Source of the DNA: Basidiobolus meristosporus CBS 931.73
Lineage: Eukaryota > Basidiobolomycota > Basidiobolomycetes > Basidiobolales > Basidiobolaceae
NCBI GenBank assembly: GCA_002104905.1
Contig: MCFE01000062.1
Span: 62,001-126,000, forward strand
DNA length: 64,000 bases
Direction of reading: 5' to 3'
Below the pieces are notes generated by a model. It was not told the origin of the DNA. It saw only the letters and a program-made list of their open reading frames with translations, and searched no databases. A program made the translations under genes and the position numbers. Positions 1 to 10,835 of the stretch are shown one piece after another; position 1 is the stretch's first letter, and every line of letters begins with the position of its first letter.

Positions 1-488
1 GCTCTTCCCTGTGATGGCGCAACATCCTATCTAACATGGCCCCTTCAAAGTTTTCACTAGTTAGCTGGTAAACTCAAAATGTTGGCTACCTCGGCAATGC
101 TGAATATATACATCTGATGGTGCCTGCCCTGCTTGCAAGTAGATACGGGACTTGAAAGTGCTCTAGTTATTCCTATTTGGTGATATTTCCTATCTTTTCG
201 GGGCTGGAAATGCTGGGATAGTAAAATGATAGGATTGTGTGTATATTAATGAGGCTGTTGAGGTATTCTGTTGCTAAACTTGTGAAAATCCACAAAAGGA
301 ACAGGTACTCTATGTTTACTATACAAACCAGTAAGTGAGTGCCATATTTTCCTCTCTAATTTCCTCACTGGCCTCTAATAGCAACATTTTAAATCTATTC
401 TTTGTGGTCAAGAAGTCCCCAAGCCATGACATAGACTCATAAGTATGTGTCAGATTTCTTCCCATCTCCTTTTATACTTACTTCTATT

Positions 489-838
489 TGTTGTAAACTT
501 TGTATTTACATCAAAATCTTCACCTAACTCAGTCACTTAGATCATTGTCTACAAATCTTAGAGAATTCTGGCCAAATTCCTGGTCGAGATTTATATAGAG
601 CATTTTCTGCAAGACATCAGGTACCCCAAACATGGAAAATCTCAAAGTTGCCTAAGCAGGCCCATGCCTCTCAAACCTCTTCTTGGGACTTTCTTAAGCA
701 TATTTTACTTATTTGTTTTGCCAAGACCATGTAACAGTATAAATACCACTCTTACATTCAATACATCATTAGGTGAAAACCACAAATCCACTTGCTCTCA
801 ATGCACCTTTCAGTATCTCAATAGACTCTTTCAGAGAA
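489..838 (+). repeat. Degenerate Copia-type LTR fragment
   Basis: This stretch begins TGTTGTAAAC and follows the same order of blocks as the better-preserved copy at 1485-1834 (CACCTAACT.AGTCACTTAGATCATT, then AGGTACCC, then CTTGGGAC, then TACATTCAATA). It is diverged and its right end is blurred. The orientation is that of a Copia element transcribed on the plus strand. It looks like an old solo LTR. Confidence 0.7.
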
Positions 839-1484
839 TATCTGCATCAACCCAGAAACTTGGATCCTAGCTTATATACTTTCTTACTTGCTGCACAAAT
901 TTCTTGTCATGAAGTATATAGTTCACTTGGATTGATATTACAGGTACCCAGAGCATGAAAAATTTCCAAGTTATTCCAGAAGTTCCTCACTTTGCACACA
1001 TACACTTGGTATTCCCTATAACACATTCTAAATGTTTGCTTCATCAAGAAAAAATAAAATTACAATGCCACTTTTATATATGATAAACCATGAGTGAAGA
1101 CTATATTCTAGTAGTCCTCCTAGTTGCTTCCAATATTCTGGAGACTCCAACTGCCTAGTAAGGGAATATGTATATATTACACATTATTTCTCCATATCAC
1201 TGTTTGTGACTCTTGTTGCAAGATTCTAAGGAATATTGGCAATGATTTGTTTGTTGTCATGTTGAGTTGAAGTAATACATTTATACTTTCAGGAGAGCTT
1301 TGCAAAGCCAACAACATAAATTCATCACAAGAGGCTTCTGTCCTGGTTTTATTCATTGTAAAATTGGTATTTGCACCTATATAGTCCATTAACTTGGTTG
1401 CTTGGATGATTGCGTATGATCCTTACTATACCTCTTGTCCAAATTCCTGGTCAGGATCTATTTGGAATATTTTCACCAAAATGT

Positions 1485-1834
1485 TGTTGTAAAAATTCTT
1501 ATTTCCACCTAAATATTCACCTAACTTAGTCACTTAGATCATCACCTTCAAATCCTAGAGAATACTGACCAAAATTCCTTGTTGGGATTTACTTAGAATA
1601 TTATCACCAAAATACCAGGTACCCAGAACATGAAAATTCTCAAAGTTGTCCAAACAGCCCCAAACTTTGCACACATGTTCTTGGGACCCTCCTTAACCTA
1701 TTCTACATGCTTGTAATGCCAAGACCAGGTAAAAGTATTAATATTGCTTTTACATTCAATAAATCATTCAGTGAGAACCACATAATCTACTTGTTCTCCC
1801 AATCACTTCCAATATCTCCAAGACTCTTACAACA
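1485..1834 (+). repeat. Copia-type solo LTR (350 bp)
   Basis: The copy starts TGTTGTAAAAATT and ends CTCTTACAACA, so TGTTG and CAACA form the short terminal inverted repeat. The same sequence forms both LTRs of the Copia element at 23988-33316, which fixes its identity. No internal region adjoins it. The left flank (about 1439-1484) is itself a piece of another LTR copy, so this looks like an insertion into an older copy. No clean target duplication was found. Confidence 0.85.
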
Positions 1835-1837
1835 TTA

Positions 1838-2027
1838 GGTTCACATGAGTATTGACCAAGAAGTGATATGATAGCATTACATTGTTGAAGGTCAAACTGT
1901 TATCCCCATGGATAAGACTACTTTGACTCAAAGCTGTAAGAGAAGAGAAAGAAGACCATATTGCTATTGTGGCAAGCCTCTGAGCCATGAAGCATGCAGA
2001 CAGCATAGGAAGTATTACAAGGATCAT
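1838..2027 (+). pseudogene. CACTA Tnp2 transposase, N-terminal fragment
   Basis: From the ATG at 1908 the frame reads MDKTTLTQSCKRRERRPYCY, followed by a Cys/His cluster ending CRQHRKYYKDH. This is the same N-terminus as the transposase copies starting near 45292 and 23026. The 70 bases before the ATG (containing TCACATGAGTATTGACCAA) match the region upstream of the copy at 45292. The fragment is cut at 2027 by a Copia LTR half. Only the first 40 or so residues survive. Confidence 0.75.
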
Positions 2028-2414
2028 GTTCTTGGGACCTTCCTTAACCTATTCTACGTGTTTGTTATGCCAAGACCAGGTAAAAGTATAAATACTACTT
2101 TTACATTCAATAAATCATTAAGTGAAAACCACACAATCTACTTGTCCTCCCAATCACTTCCAATATCTCCAAGACTCTTACAACAAATGTGAAGTACCCA
2201 GAGCATGAGAATTTGATGAGCTGTCCAAAAGCCCCCAAACTGTGCGTGCATGCTCCTGAGATCTTCTTTGGCAGGCAACATGTATAATATGCCAAAGCTA
2301 TACAAAAGATAAGCACCACTTTTACATTCAATAAATAATCAAAGGAAAACCAATCACATAAACCATTAGTTCTCCAAATCACTTACAACATCTCCAAGAC
2401 CCTCACAGCATTGT
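2028..2414 (+). repeat. Two truncated Copia LTR pieces in tandem
   Basis: Bases 2028-2190 match the right half of the LTR at 1485-1834, from CTTGGGACC to CTCTTACAACA. Bases 2191-2414 are a second, more diverged right half, from GTACCCAGAGCATGA to CCAAGACCCTCACAGCA. Both lack the left LTR half. Confidence 0.65.
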
Positions 2415-5066
2415 TTGGCTGATGATATTGTAAGTATAACTGAATAAATTACTTAGTCCCCACTTGACTCATCAAGTAAAAAGGAAGATTTAGACCAATA
2501 CTTTTGCTTTAATTATTCAATATTGTGGAATCATTGAAATGATGGAACTTTGAAGCATCCAATATACTGCCAAACTTCAGATTTGAAATCAATTCAAATA
2601 TATTTCTTTTAGAAATACTGATTCAACTGCTCAGTCATTCAAAAGCACCCATAGTGTGTGCTTTTAAAAACTTGTTGAAAGTATTAAAATATTCATGCTC
2701 ATATGGCTCTACACAAGTACAAAAAATTTCTTGATATTGGAAACAAATGTTGAACCTGCACCTATATGACATATTCCTTTCACTAATGCTAGTTTGCACA
2801 GATATTGAGGATAGCGACTAGTTAAGCGTTTCCAAACTTGAATATTTCTTGGATATATGATAGCAAGTGTTTCCGGCAGTGAATCGGAAAGTATGGCACT
2901 TCATTTGTTCTCCCTATCGCCACACTCATTTTGCCTGGGCTTGTGGTGCAAGAGTTGTATATTAGTATCATTCTATTTTGGTAGTAGCAGTAGTAGAATG
3001 TTGGCATGGAATGCCGCTTGGCTGCTCGTCTATATTTATAGTAAAGGATATTTCAACTAGGCTTTCACAAACTCATCAAGCTCCGGAACATTATTCAAGG
3101 CTAGCCGGGCGTGACAACCCGCAATTACAAGTTTTTACCTAGCTATTCATATACGTATATTTTACTCAAGCCGAGCGGCTGGAGCTGAAGTATTTTCACA
3201 CTCCTGAAGAACCATAGAAGATATGCTACGAAATTGAAATCAAAGTTCAACCTCTGAATTACTGAATATGAAATTGGCTATATGGATAATGGAGTGTAGA
3301 GCTAATTATTTGCAACTAGTTGATAATATTAGTAGTAGTGGCCCCATGAGTACCGGCAGCAGTAGTACCAAGACCATATCAGCAGTTTTTTAGATAATTT
3401 CCAATCTACAGAACACAGGTAATTATAACCCTCGGCTTGTATAATGAATAACATCATTTGTACCGTCATTTGACATCACATTATTACCGTCTGATTAGGA
3501 TTAAAACCTCCTGCTCCAGTCAACCAGGAACAACCATGATTATTATACCTCGTGCCTCTAGATTGGACTATGGAGCGCTGGTAGGGCGTGCTGTTGTTTG
3601 AGGATTACAAGTGGCTGGGATAGGGTCGACTGAAATAAGCTCCATTGTTAAAAATCCAGGTAGTTTGTATGGACGAATGAGCGAGCCCTAATCAGTTTCA
3701 AGAGCACGCACCTGTGGAAGATTCACACCACCGTTACAGATACGTGTGCTGGATTCAGTATATTCAACAGAATACTTTTTATTCGCAATCGGATGCTCTG
3801 GAAGCGATGATGCGCAGCTGGGAGTATTTCCGATCCATTAGCCACCCGGCGAGTGTAGTCTCCGAGTTCAAGATTCACATAGCATATGAAACCTCTTTTG
3901 TTGTAACCTGTACAAAGTGCGTCGCCTCTTTTACCAAACAATTATTAGTCGCCCAGTCTAGATAACCATAATGGCCGGGCTCACAAAGGATTAGTTGCAC
4001 TGCATGGGAGCCTACCATCAGTAATATCTGGTAATTCATCTTGCGACAATCTACCATTGGCCAAGTGTCTTCATGGCATAATTTAATACTTGATCATATG
4101 ATTACAACATACCATCATACTCCATCAGCACTGCTATTACACTATTTCGTGCCTCTTGGATTCCACCAGTGTTTAGGTTATACTACTTCGTAATGTGTTT
4201 TCCTAACCTCTAACCAGGCAGTTATCTAACCTACAAATGTGACATCCAACTATTGGAGGTGCCCTAAATACTAGCTTAAAGCTGTTGGGAGCTGTTGGGA
4301 ATTCTTGATTCAGCCAGATTAGTAAAAATCTCAGGGATACTAGGTAGGAGGAGCACATGCACTGGAAACGCACCTCCACTGATTGTACACTTTCCGAATC
4401 GATTCCAAGGCTCCTGCCGAATTGATGAAACACGAGGATAACTATGGCTTTATCAAGGTATCATCAGACCGCATGGCTAGGATGGTACAGAATCAAGTTA
4501 CCAAACTTCCCTAAACCCAAGTCAAACCGGAGATTGAAGTGGGTCTTATCCTTGAAACCAGAGTTCATGGCCTTGGGTATGGATGGAGACGACTTAATGC
4601 GGTGGAAACCTGATGCACATGGTCACTAATCTCTTGGCTGCACCATTGGTTTCAGCTGGAGGTCATGCTCAGTCAAACACCGTTCAGCCAGCTGAGCCTC
4701 GGCAAGTTCTCCACGAAGCTCATTGCATTCAACACACGAAACCTCAGGTCTGTGGGGATAGTTCAGGGCGATCGTGAGAGGACAATGCTATGTGGATGGC
4801 CCTGAGCGGCGTGGTAGACTATAGACTGCGTGGTTGAGACAAAGCGGTTTTATTGGATTTACCAAGAATCTCATGATTCAAGAAGGCTACAATATACAGA
4901 CTCGTGCGAGTTCGAGGAAAGCGCCCTACGATGGCGCGGGTGTTATGATTAACTATTAGACAATCGAAATAAAGAGGAATTGAATCAGACGGGACTAAGG
5001 TTCGGTGGAGTGGTTAATTTTACATGGAAGGTGAGGATACAACAAATATGCATGATCAAAAGTTGG
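2415..5066. other. Intergenic, no gene recognised
   Basis: Only short open frames without recognisable motifs are present (for example the overlapping frames around 3714-3965 on both strands). No repeat shared with the rest of the window was noticed. From about 4900 the sequence is the 3' flank of the minus-strand kinase gene. Confidence 0.5.
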
Positions 5067-6302
5067 CTAATATCTTTTCACGTGCATATTTCGTCTCAGC
5101 TCGACCTCCTCAGTAAAATGGTTGTGATGCCCATGAATCGTTTCACAGTCATCACACACCTCAATGCCCTTGAACCACTCATTCTCTAGGATTTCCTGAA
5201 CAGTAATGCGCTCACTAGGGTTTGGTTCCAGTATGCGCATGAGAAGCTCGCGACAACCAGGCGGCAGCTTGTTCAACGGTTCGTAGGTTCCAAGACGTCG
5301 GTGTTCAAGATAGTTTTTGTAGTTGGGGTCATTCTTGGTGGCAGTGCGGAAAGGAATCCCGTGGTATGTCATGGCGTAGTAAACGATCCCACAGGCCCAG
5401 ATATCGACCTCGCGGCCATCGTACTCTTTTTTGGTAAACGCCTCGGGAGCAATATATGGTTCAGAGCCGCAAATTCCCCTGGAGAGATGTGGTTGCTGCT
5501 CCCAACACATCCTGAAGACGTCCGAAACCCCAAAATCAGTGATCTTCAGATGCCCATGGTCATCTAGAAGAAGGTTCTCGGGCTTGATGTCACGGTGAGC
5601 GACACCCATGGAGTGCAAATACGCAACGCCATGGATCAATTGTTTAAAGCAACAGTTGATCTCGGTGGTTGACATTCTACCGTTCTTTATCACGTTATAC
5701 AGGTCACCGCCAGAGCAGAACTCCATGACCTCGCACCATCGATTGTTTTCATCCAACACGAGATCAACCGTTTCAACGACATTAACGTGGTGAAGTGAAG
5801 AGGAGATGCAGAACTCGGACGTTAATTTCTTCACGTATTCTCGCTCACCTTCGTCCTTTCTGCGACGACGGAAGGACTTCACGGCGTAGAGTTTTTCATC
5901 CTCCAGGGACCCAACATAATCGATTCTATGAGCTAGACGAACGACAGCCGTTGCCCCACGACCGATACAGCCCTTGTCGCACTTGTATTTTTTGTGGAGG
6001 AAATTATCCCCTTTGTATCCTGGTCGCTTGCAGTCCCCACTGTCGGAAGGCGGAGGCGAGTTGAAAATCCGCTGCAGCAGATTTTTCTTGGTCTGCTCAA
6101 CCTCGGGGTCGTCTGCGTACTGATTCTCGTTGTCTGGCTCGGGCAGTGGCAGAGAGAGCACGTTGTTGGGAGCCGTCTTGAAGAAAGCGGGCTTCTCGCT
6201 GCGAAATCCCGGCTTTCTTTCGCTCAAGAGCCCGGGCTCCGCTCTACGACGGACATTAGAATCCATAGCAGGGGCCCAGAAGTCGGGAGAAAATGTGACC
6301 AT
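5067..6302 (-). CDS. Serine/threonine protein kinase, fungal HAL4/HAL5 (SAT4-like) family
   Basis: The single exon encodes 411 residues. Residues 1-100 are a poorly structured, basic N-terminal region containing GDCKRPGYKGDNF just before the kinase fold. The kinase domain shows the glycine loop GRGATAVVRL (114-123), the VAIK-type lysine (AVK, K142), the alpha-C glutamate (E163), the catalytic loop HRDIKPEN (D238), the DFG motif (D256) and APEAF in the activation segment, and it ends near residue 395. All catalytic residues are present, so it should be active. In yeasts, HAL4/HAL5-type kinases stabilise plasma-membrane potassium and nutrient transporters and support salt tolerance; that role is transferred from the family. 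An in-frame TAA lies three codons upstream of the chosen ATG, so the start is well supported. The N-terminal extension is shorter than in the yeast proteins. The gene stands alone. Confidence 0.9.
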   Translation of the reverse strand: MVTFSPDFWAPAMDSNVRRRAEPGLLSERKPGFRSEKPAFFKTAPNNVLSLPLPEPDNENQYADDPEVEQTKKNLLQRIFNSPPPSDSGDCKRPGYKGDNFLHKKYKCDKGCIGRGATAVVRLAHRIDYVGSLEDEKLYAVKSFRRRRKDEGEREYVKKLTSEFCISSSLHHVNVVETVDLVLDENNRWCEVMEFCSGGDLYNVIKNGRMSTTEINCCFKQLIHGVAYLHSMGVAHRDIKPENLLLDDHGHLKITDFGVSDVFRMCWEQQPHLSRGICGSEPYIAPEAFTKKEYDGREVDIWACGIVYYAMTYHGIPFRTATKNDPNYKNYLEHRRLGTYEPLNKLPPGCRELLMRILEPNPSERITVQEILENEWFKGIEVCDDCETIHGHHNHFTEEVELRRNMHVKRY

Positions 6303-8348
6303 GTCTTCTTACAATACAGATATATCAAACCAACCAGCACAAATACGAAGGCAAACGCAGAGCAAGCAGGGTGGTGATTAGCGAGGATAGCTGAATACCA
6401 GGATAGAAATCAGTCAGCCACTTGGAGGTTAAATACTTCAAGATGTCTGCAACAAGTTTGATCAATGACAGTAGGAACTTGGATGCAGGAATACCAATGG
6501 GTATTTATCCAAATGTTGGCACTAGAAAAATACCGAGATTGGGCGGCCGTTTATGGAGTGGAGAAGCAATAAAATTTACTAGGGCTCGATGATTGGGCAC
6601 TTCTCAGTCTAATACACCCTACGAAAATCGGATCTATAAGTAGTATATGATAGGTGTGATGGGTACGAAGGTAAGTCCAAGAGTTTCAGGTTTTCTGGAC
6701 ACCCCTGCGGTGAAAATTTTGGAATGGACTCAGCAACTGAGATCTATAGGGATAGTCCAAGAAAAGCGCAGACAACCTTGTCCACATGTAGGAATCCCAA
6801 CCCCAATCGGACCCATACCAGACACTGAAGATTCCCCAAATTATAGGTATTTAACATGGCTGCATTATGGAGGGAATTTGGGCAATATGGCTAAAATGCC
6901 AAATGCGGATTTTTCTTTTCTTCACTAATAAGCTTAATATGTGCGGGACCATGGAACTCTCCAATCAAGTAAATGATTTAATCAAAAAGGATAGAGTTGA
7001 GCAGGGGCAATCGAAATTCGGTCGGTCATCTCGCACAGCGGATTGATCGTGTTGATGGCCACACTATGGTCGCATTATACGGCAACTTGATTAATTGGGC
7101 AAAGTGGGAGCTCAGTAGGCTCATTCATTTGTACACCCATACCCCCACTCAAATAAGGAATCATATGTAGAGATGGGTATCCAAAATGAGCGACGGATGT
7201 CACCAATTACCGGCACCAACCCCTCCCGTGTTACATCAGATGTACGTGTCGAGGTGTTTGAGAACCTCTTGGTGTGTGGCTATTCATCACCCGCTGCACC
7301 GACACTCAGCCCATCGGCCATTGCAGCATGTTAGAAAGCGGAGGCAGAGTTACATCATGGACATATGGAACCCTGCGTTTGAAAGAGCTGGGATGATTCG
7401 ATTCAGCAACCATAGCACTCAACCCCAATGAGCCAAATGAATCAAACAGGCCTGAGTCGTGTTATGCTCGTTATTGATGCGAGAGAGGCCCAACACTGAA
7501 AATGAAATCTACACGGTGGCCCTAATCGAGACTCTACGTCTAGAATCTTCATACGAATGTGGAACTTCCTGGCGCTGGTTTGATAGGTATTAGATCACAG
7601 CAAAGTATGGAATGCGCCGCACGATGATCATAAATTTGGCTATAGTAAAATGTACTCTAAATGTAACCTAAAGCTAGCCATATTTGTATCCAAGGATCTG
7701 CAAGCCATCCATTCGCTAATGAGTCTGACGAAGGTACCATCCAGTGGTTCCCGCTTCAACTCAATTTATTCTCATTATATTGGGCGTGGCTGGGTGTAGC
7801 ATTATGCAAATAAAACGGTTGCAGATTATCAACATTGCAATTTCAACCATTGATATTAGAGGCCAGCTGCCGTCTACATTGAAACCATCCAGCTGGTAAA
7901 TCCATCCAATTTTGCAGTCAGCTGGGGCCTACGAGTCAGGCCATATGCGACGATTATGCCAGATGGAGATGGTGATATTGGGAACTACACTGCGCCAGAT
8001 CAACCCGTCACTGGCTTATCCTCCCAGATCACCTCGAATCGGCTCAGTAATTCTGGAGCAATTAGACGCTGTATAATCATTGACTTTCCCGGGCATTAAT
8101 CTTATGTCGGGTCACGTTTCCTTTTGTGACCTACTCCCAAGTACATCACCACATACAAAGTACAACTCGATGGGTGGAGTCGAAACCTATAACCGCCAGT
8201 TCTCAGTCCGGACCGTATGTCTATGGATTAATAGGCGGTAAGCAACAGGCTTCTCAGAGACATTGTGTGATCCGAGTGCCTAAGTGCAATACATGTCCAC
8301 CACCTCCAATATATTTTATTCAGCAACGAACGGCTTTACAATGTACAT
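6303..8348. other. Intergenic, no gene recognised
   Basis: This stretch contains the 5' flank of the minus-strand kinase gene and the 3' flank of the next minus-strand gene. Open frames of 76-93 codons exist (for example 6647-6928 plus) but have no recognisable motif. No repeat was noticed. Confidence 0.45.
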
Positions 8349-8977
8349 TTAGCTGATTGGCTGCGAACCCGACTTATTACTTGTCTTGTTTATTGCCTCG
8401 TCCTCAGCGCTCCACTCCATCTCCGGCTCCATCCCAACATCAGGCTTCTGGTTGGTCAATGTTTGAAGAGCCTCCTCAAATTTCGGCTTTACGTTGGTCT
8501 TCGTCATGTAGACTAGTTCATCTGGATTCTTAACTAGAAAACGGTCGGAGTGACTGTCTTCGATATGTTTCATACTCGAACGGATCGCCTCGGCTAAGAT
8601 TCACGATTGAGGAGATTAGCATGATGGGGACTGTAGACGCCTGCCAGCCAACCAAGCTTACCCGTCACTCTATAGCCCACCGCGGCGTCACCTTGCTTTG
8701 AAACTTCATTCGGCTGACGTACAGAAACCCTAAACATGTGCTGTAAAATGCGACTAAGTTTGCTGCACCGTCCCAACTTTGATTTACTTGATGTTACCTT
8801 GGGGGATTTGGAATCCAGGAATCTGGACATTTCATCTACGGTGTAGGATTGGTGGGGCGAATCATCGCGCAATAAAGACGATGTCGAAAAACGGGCAGCA
8901 TAGACGCTAGCTGGCATCCGCAACAGAGAGGGCTTAAGTGTAAAGAGGCTTGTGGCAAGATATCTTTGATGCGGCAT
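8349..8977 (-). CDS. Small protein with a probable mitochondrial presequence, function unknown
   Basis: I model three exons: 8977-8798, 8740-8662 and 8593-8349, joined by GT-AG introns of 57 nt (8741-8797) and 68 nt (8594-8661). The exon total is 504 nt, divisible by three, giving 167 residues. The N-terminus MPHQRYLATSLFTLKPSLLR, followed by MPASVYAARFSTSSLLR, is rich in Arg, Ser and Leu with no acidic residue, as in mitochondrial presequences. The rest is polar and probably helical, ending with an acidic stretch (EPEMEWSAEDEA). I do not recognise the family. The first acceptor is the least certain point: another AG lies 12 nt upstream, but it gives a frame closed by a stop. Possible identities include a small mitochondrial ribosome or respiratory-assembly factor, but nothing seen proves this. 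Confidence 0.6.
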
Positions 8978-10778
8978 ATTGTGACTGGGTTAATGGGATT
9001 ATCAATCAGTGAAGTGCAATAGAGTCAGTGCTTTTATATCGTTGTAAAGGATATCTAGGCGTCTGATTAAAAGAGGTACTGCTTATTGAGTATAGGCTGG
9101 GGTTTATGTAAGGTTTTCTCAATGAAACTTCTAATCTATAGAAAGGGTGTTCTTGGTAAGCTTAACGTCACTCGCCAACGTCAGCCACGTCTGCATTATT
9201 CGTACAATCGGGCTATTCATGAGTTCATATATCGATCAAGAGTATTGACGTCAACAGCCATTTCATATATGTGAGTAATCACCGAATCCGATGCTTTGAA
9301 TCGGGACTCTGTTACCCTAGCATCGACCAAATTTCTGATGCTAACGATGCAAGACCCCCATTAAAGAGATCTTATTTTTCTGACCAGTGCGTCGGGGATG
9401 CTTCGAAATACTTGGCGATCTCAGTCCGTTGTAATTACATTGAAAGGCGACCACGTTCCAGCTGCCTCTTGTAAACTGTATATGGTATGCAGGTAAAAGG
9501 ATCATTACATCATATGCGGTTCCCTTAAATATCCAGTTCTTTGAGTCATCGATTTTGACCCTAACCCTACTACGTTTTGATAGACCGGAGAAATGTTGGA
9601 TCTTGCCATGGAGTGTCCATTGGATTTCCACTTGATGACCTCAATAATCTCAGTCTATCTTATGTAACGACCTTCTTTCATCATCATAACTGATTGCCAC
9701 CTAGTGGCTTACATGTGACATTTCAGCACCAAGGATAAGCAAGAGCCTATGTTATAACTGAGCTCTGCGTGTTAGAGATCATATTTTTAGGGTATTAGAT
9801 ATGTGATGAACTATTTGACATAATTGTAGAAATGGAAATATAGCTCAGGAACCTCAATAGAATGATGCCCAAAAGCTGGAGGTTAATAGAATATGATGCC
9901 ACTGATCCATCAATTGTACATATTGGAAGCAAGTCCTGATACCGGGAGACCCAGAGGAAATATTAGTTTACACCGTTTTCTGTACCTTGATGCTGTGCAC
10001 TCTAAATTGATATGGGATGCCACTGACACAGTAGAAAAAACCACCACAACACCCATAAATATTATTCTGAGCTTCTCTTAATTGCAACTGGATTCACTCA
10101 ACATAAAAGGTTGCTCATCTGTTCTTGATTATTCTGCACTAGTATAATTAACTTCGATTGGATAGGTGGCAGTCCATCGTTGATCATTCTGATAATCGAT
10201 TGATCGATATATCGATCAAGATATTTGCTCCCGAACGGTTTCGAATTGTAGCTTTCTGGTCTCGCTCTACAACGAAGCCTCTTGTATTGTATATTGCTCA
10301 TACGACCTCGATCGCTCAGGTCGGTTCTAGAAAAATACACCTTGGAATCCTAGATGAATTGCTGAATAATATGCCACCGTGAGGCTGTATATTTCATCTC
10401 ACCAATGCCAGGGAAGGGAAAGCTTCCATTTCGTAGAAAACGTAGGAAACGTAGGAAACAAATGAAATGGTGCGCTCGATTAGAAATCCAAGTGGTGCGA
10501 CTACCAACCCTCATCCTCTGAAAAACGAAGTCCATTTGATATTCTATTTAGAATCACGAAACTAATTCGTGGCTTATCATGAGTGTACATAAATCATAGA
10601 TCTTATTTTCATTGGGGTAGTATCTGTAGAATATATTTTGCGGGGCCACGATATTCCAATGTCGAGATGCCTAATTTGTCTTCGATTTTTCATCAATTTG
10701 AACCAATGGAAAGCAAGAGAATGATCTTTTAACCGTAGCTGGTAAACCAATTTAAGATGCGGGAAAGGTGGAGAAGTC
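8978..10778. other. Intergenic, no gene recognised
   Basis: This is AT-rich sequence with only short open frames. It holds the promoter side of the minus-strand gene at 8977 and, at its right edge, the globin promoter. A short CCCTAACCCTA occurs near 9560 and is too short to count as a telomeric tract. Confidence 0.45.
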
Positions 10779-10786
10779 TATATAAG
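10779..10786 (+). promoter_or_regulatory. TATA box of the globin gene
   Basis: TATATAAG lies 50 nt upstream of the globin ATG. This is a close match to the TATA consensus at a plausible distance for a short 5' leader. No other promoter element was recognised. Confidence 0.5.
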
Positions 10787-10835
10787 CATTTGTCTAGGCT
10801 CGAGGTTTGCCATACAAATCATTCCTCAATTTAGT

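Noticed and set aside
664-958. Overlapping plus-strand open frames as small genes
   Set aside because: They lie inside a degenerate Copia LTR and have no protein-like features.
3714-3965. Open frames on both strands around 3.7-4.0 kb as a gene
   Set aside because: No motif, no plausible partner exons, and similar lengths occur by chance throughout the intergenic DNA.
9555-9570. CCCTAACCCTA near 9560 as an interstitial telomere repeat
   Set aside because: Fewer than two full repeats; expected by chance in this much sequence.
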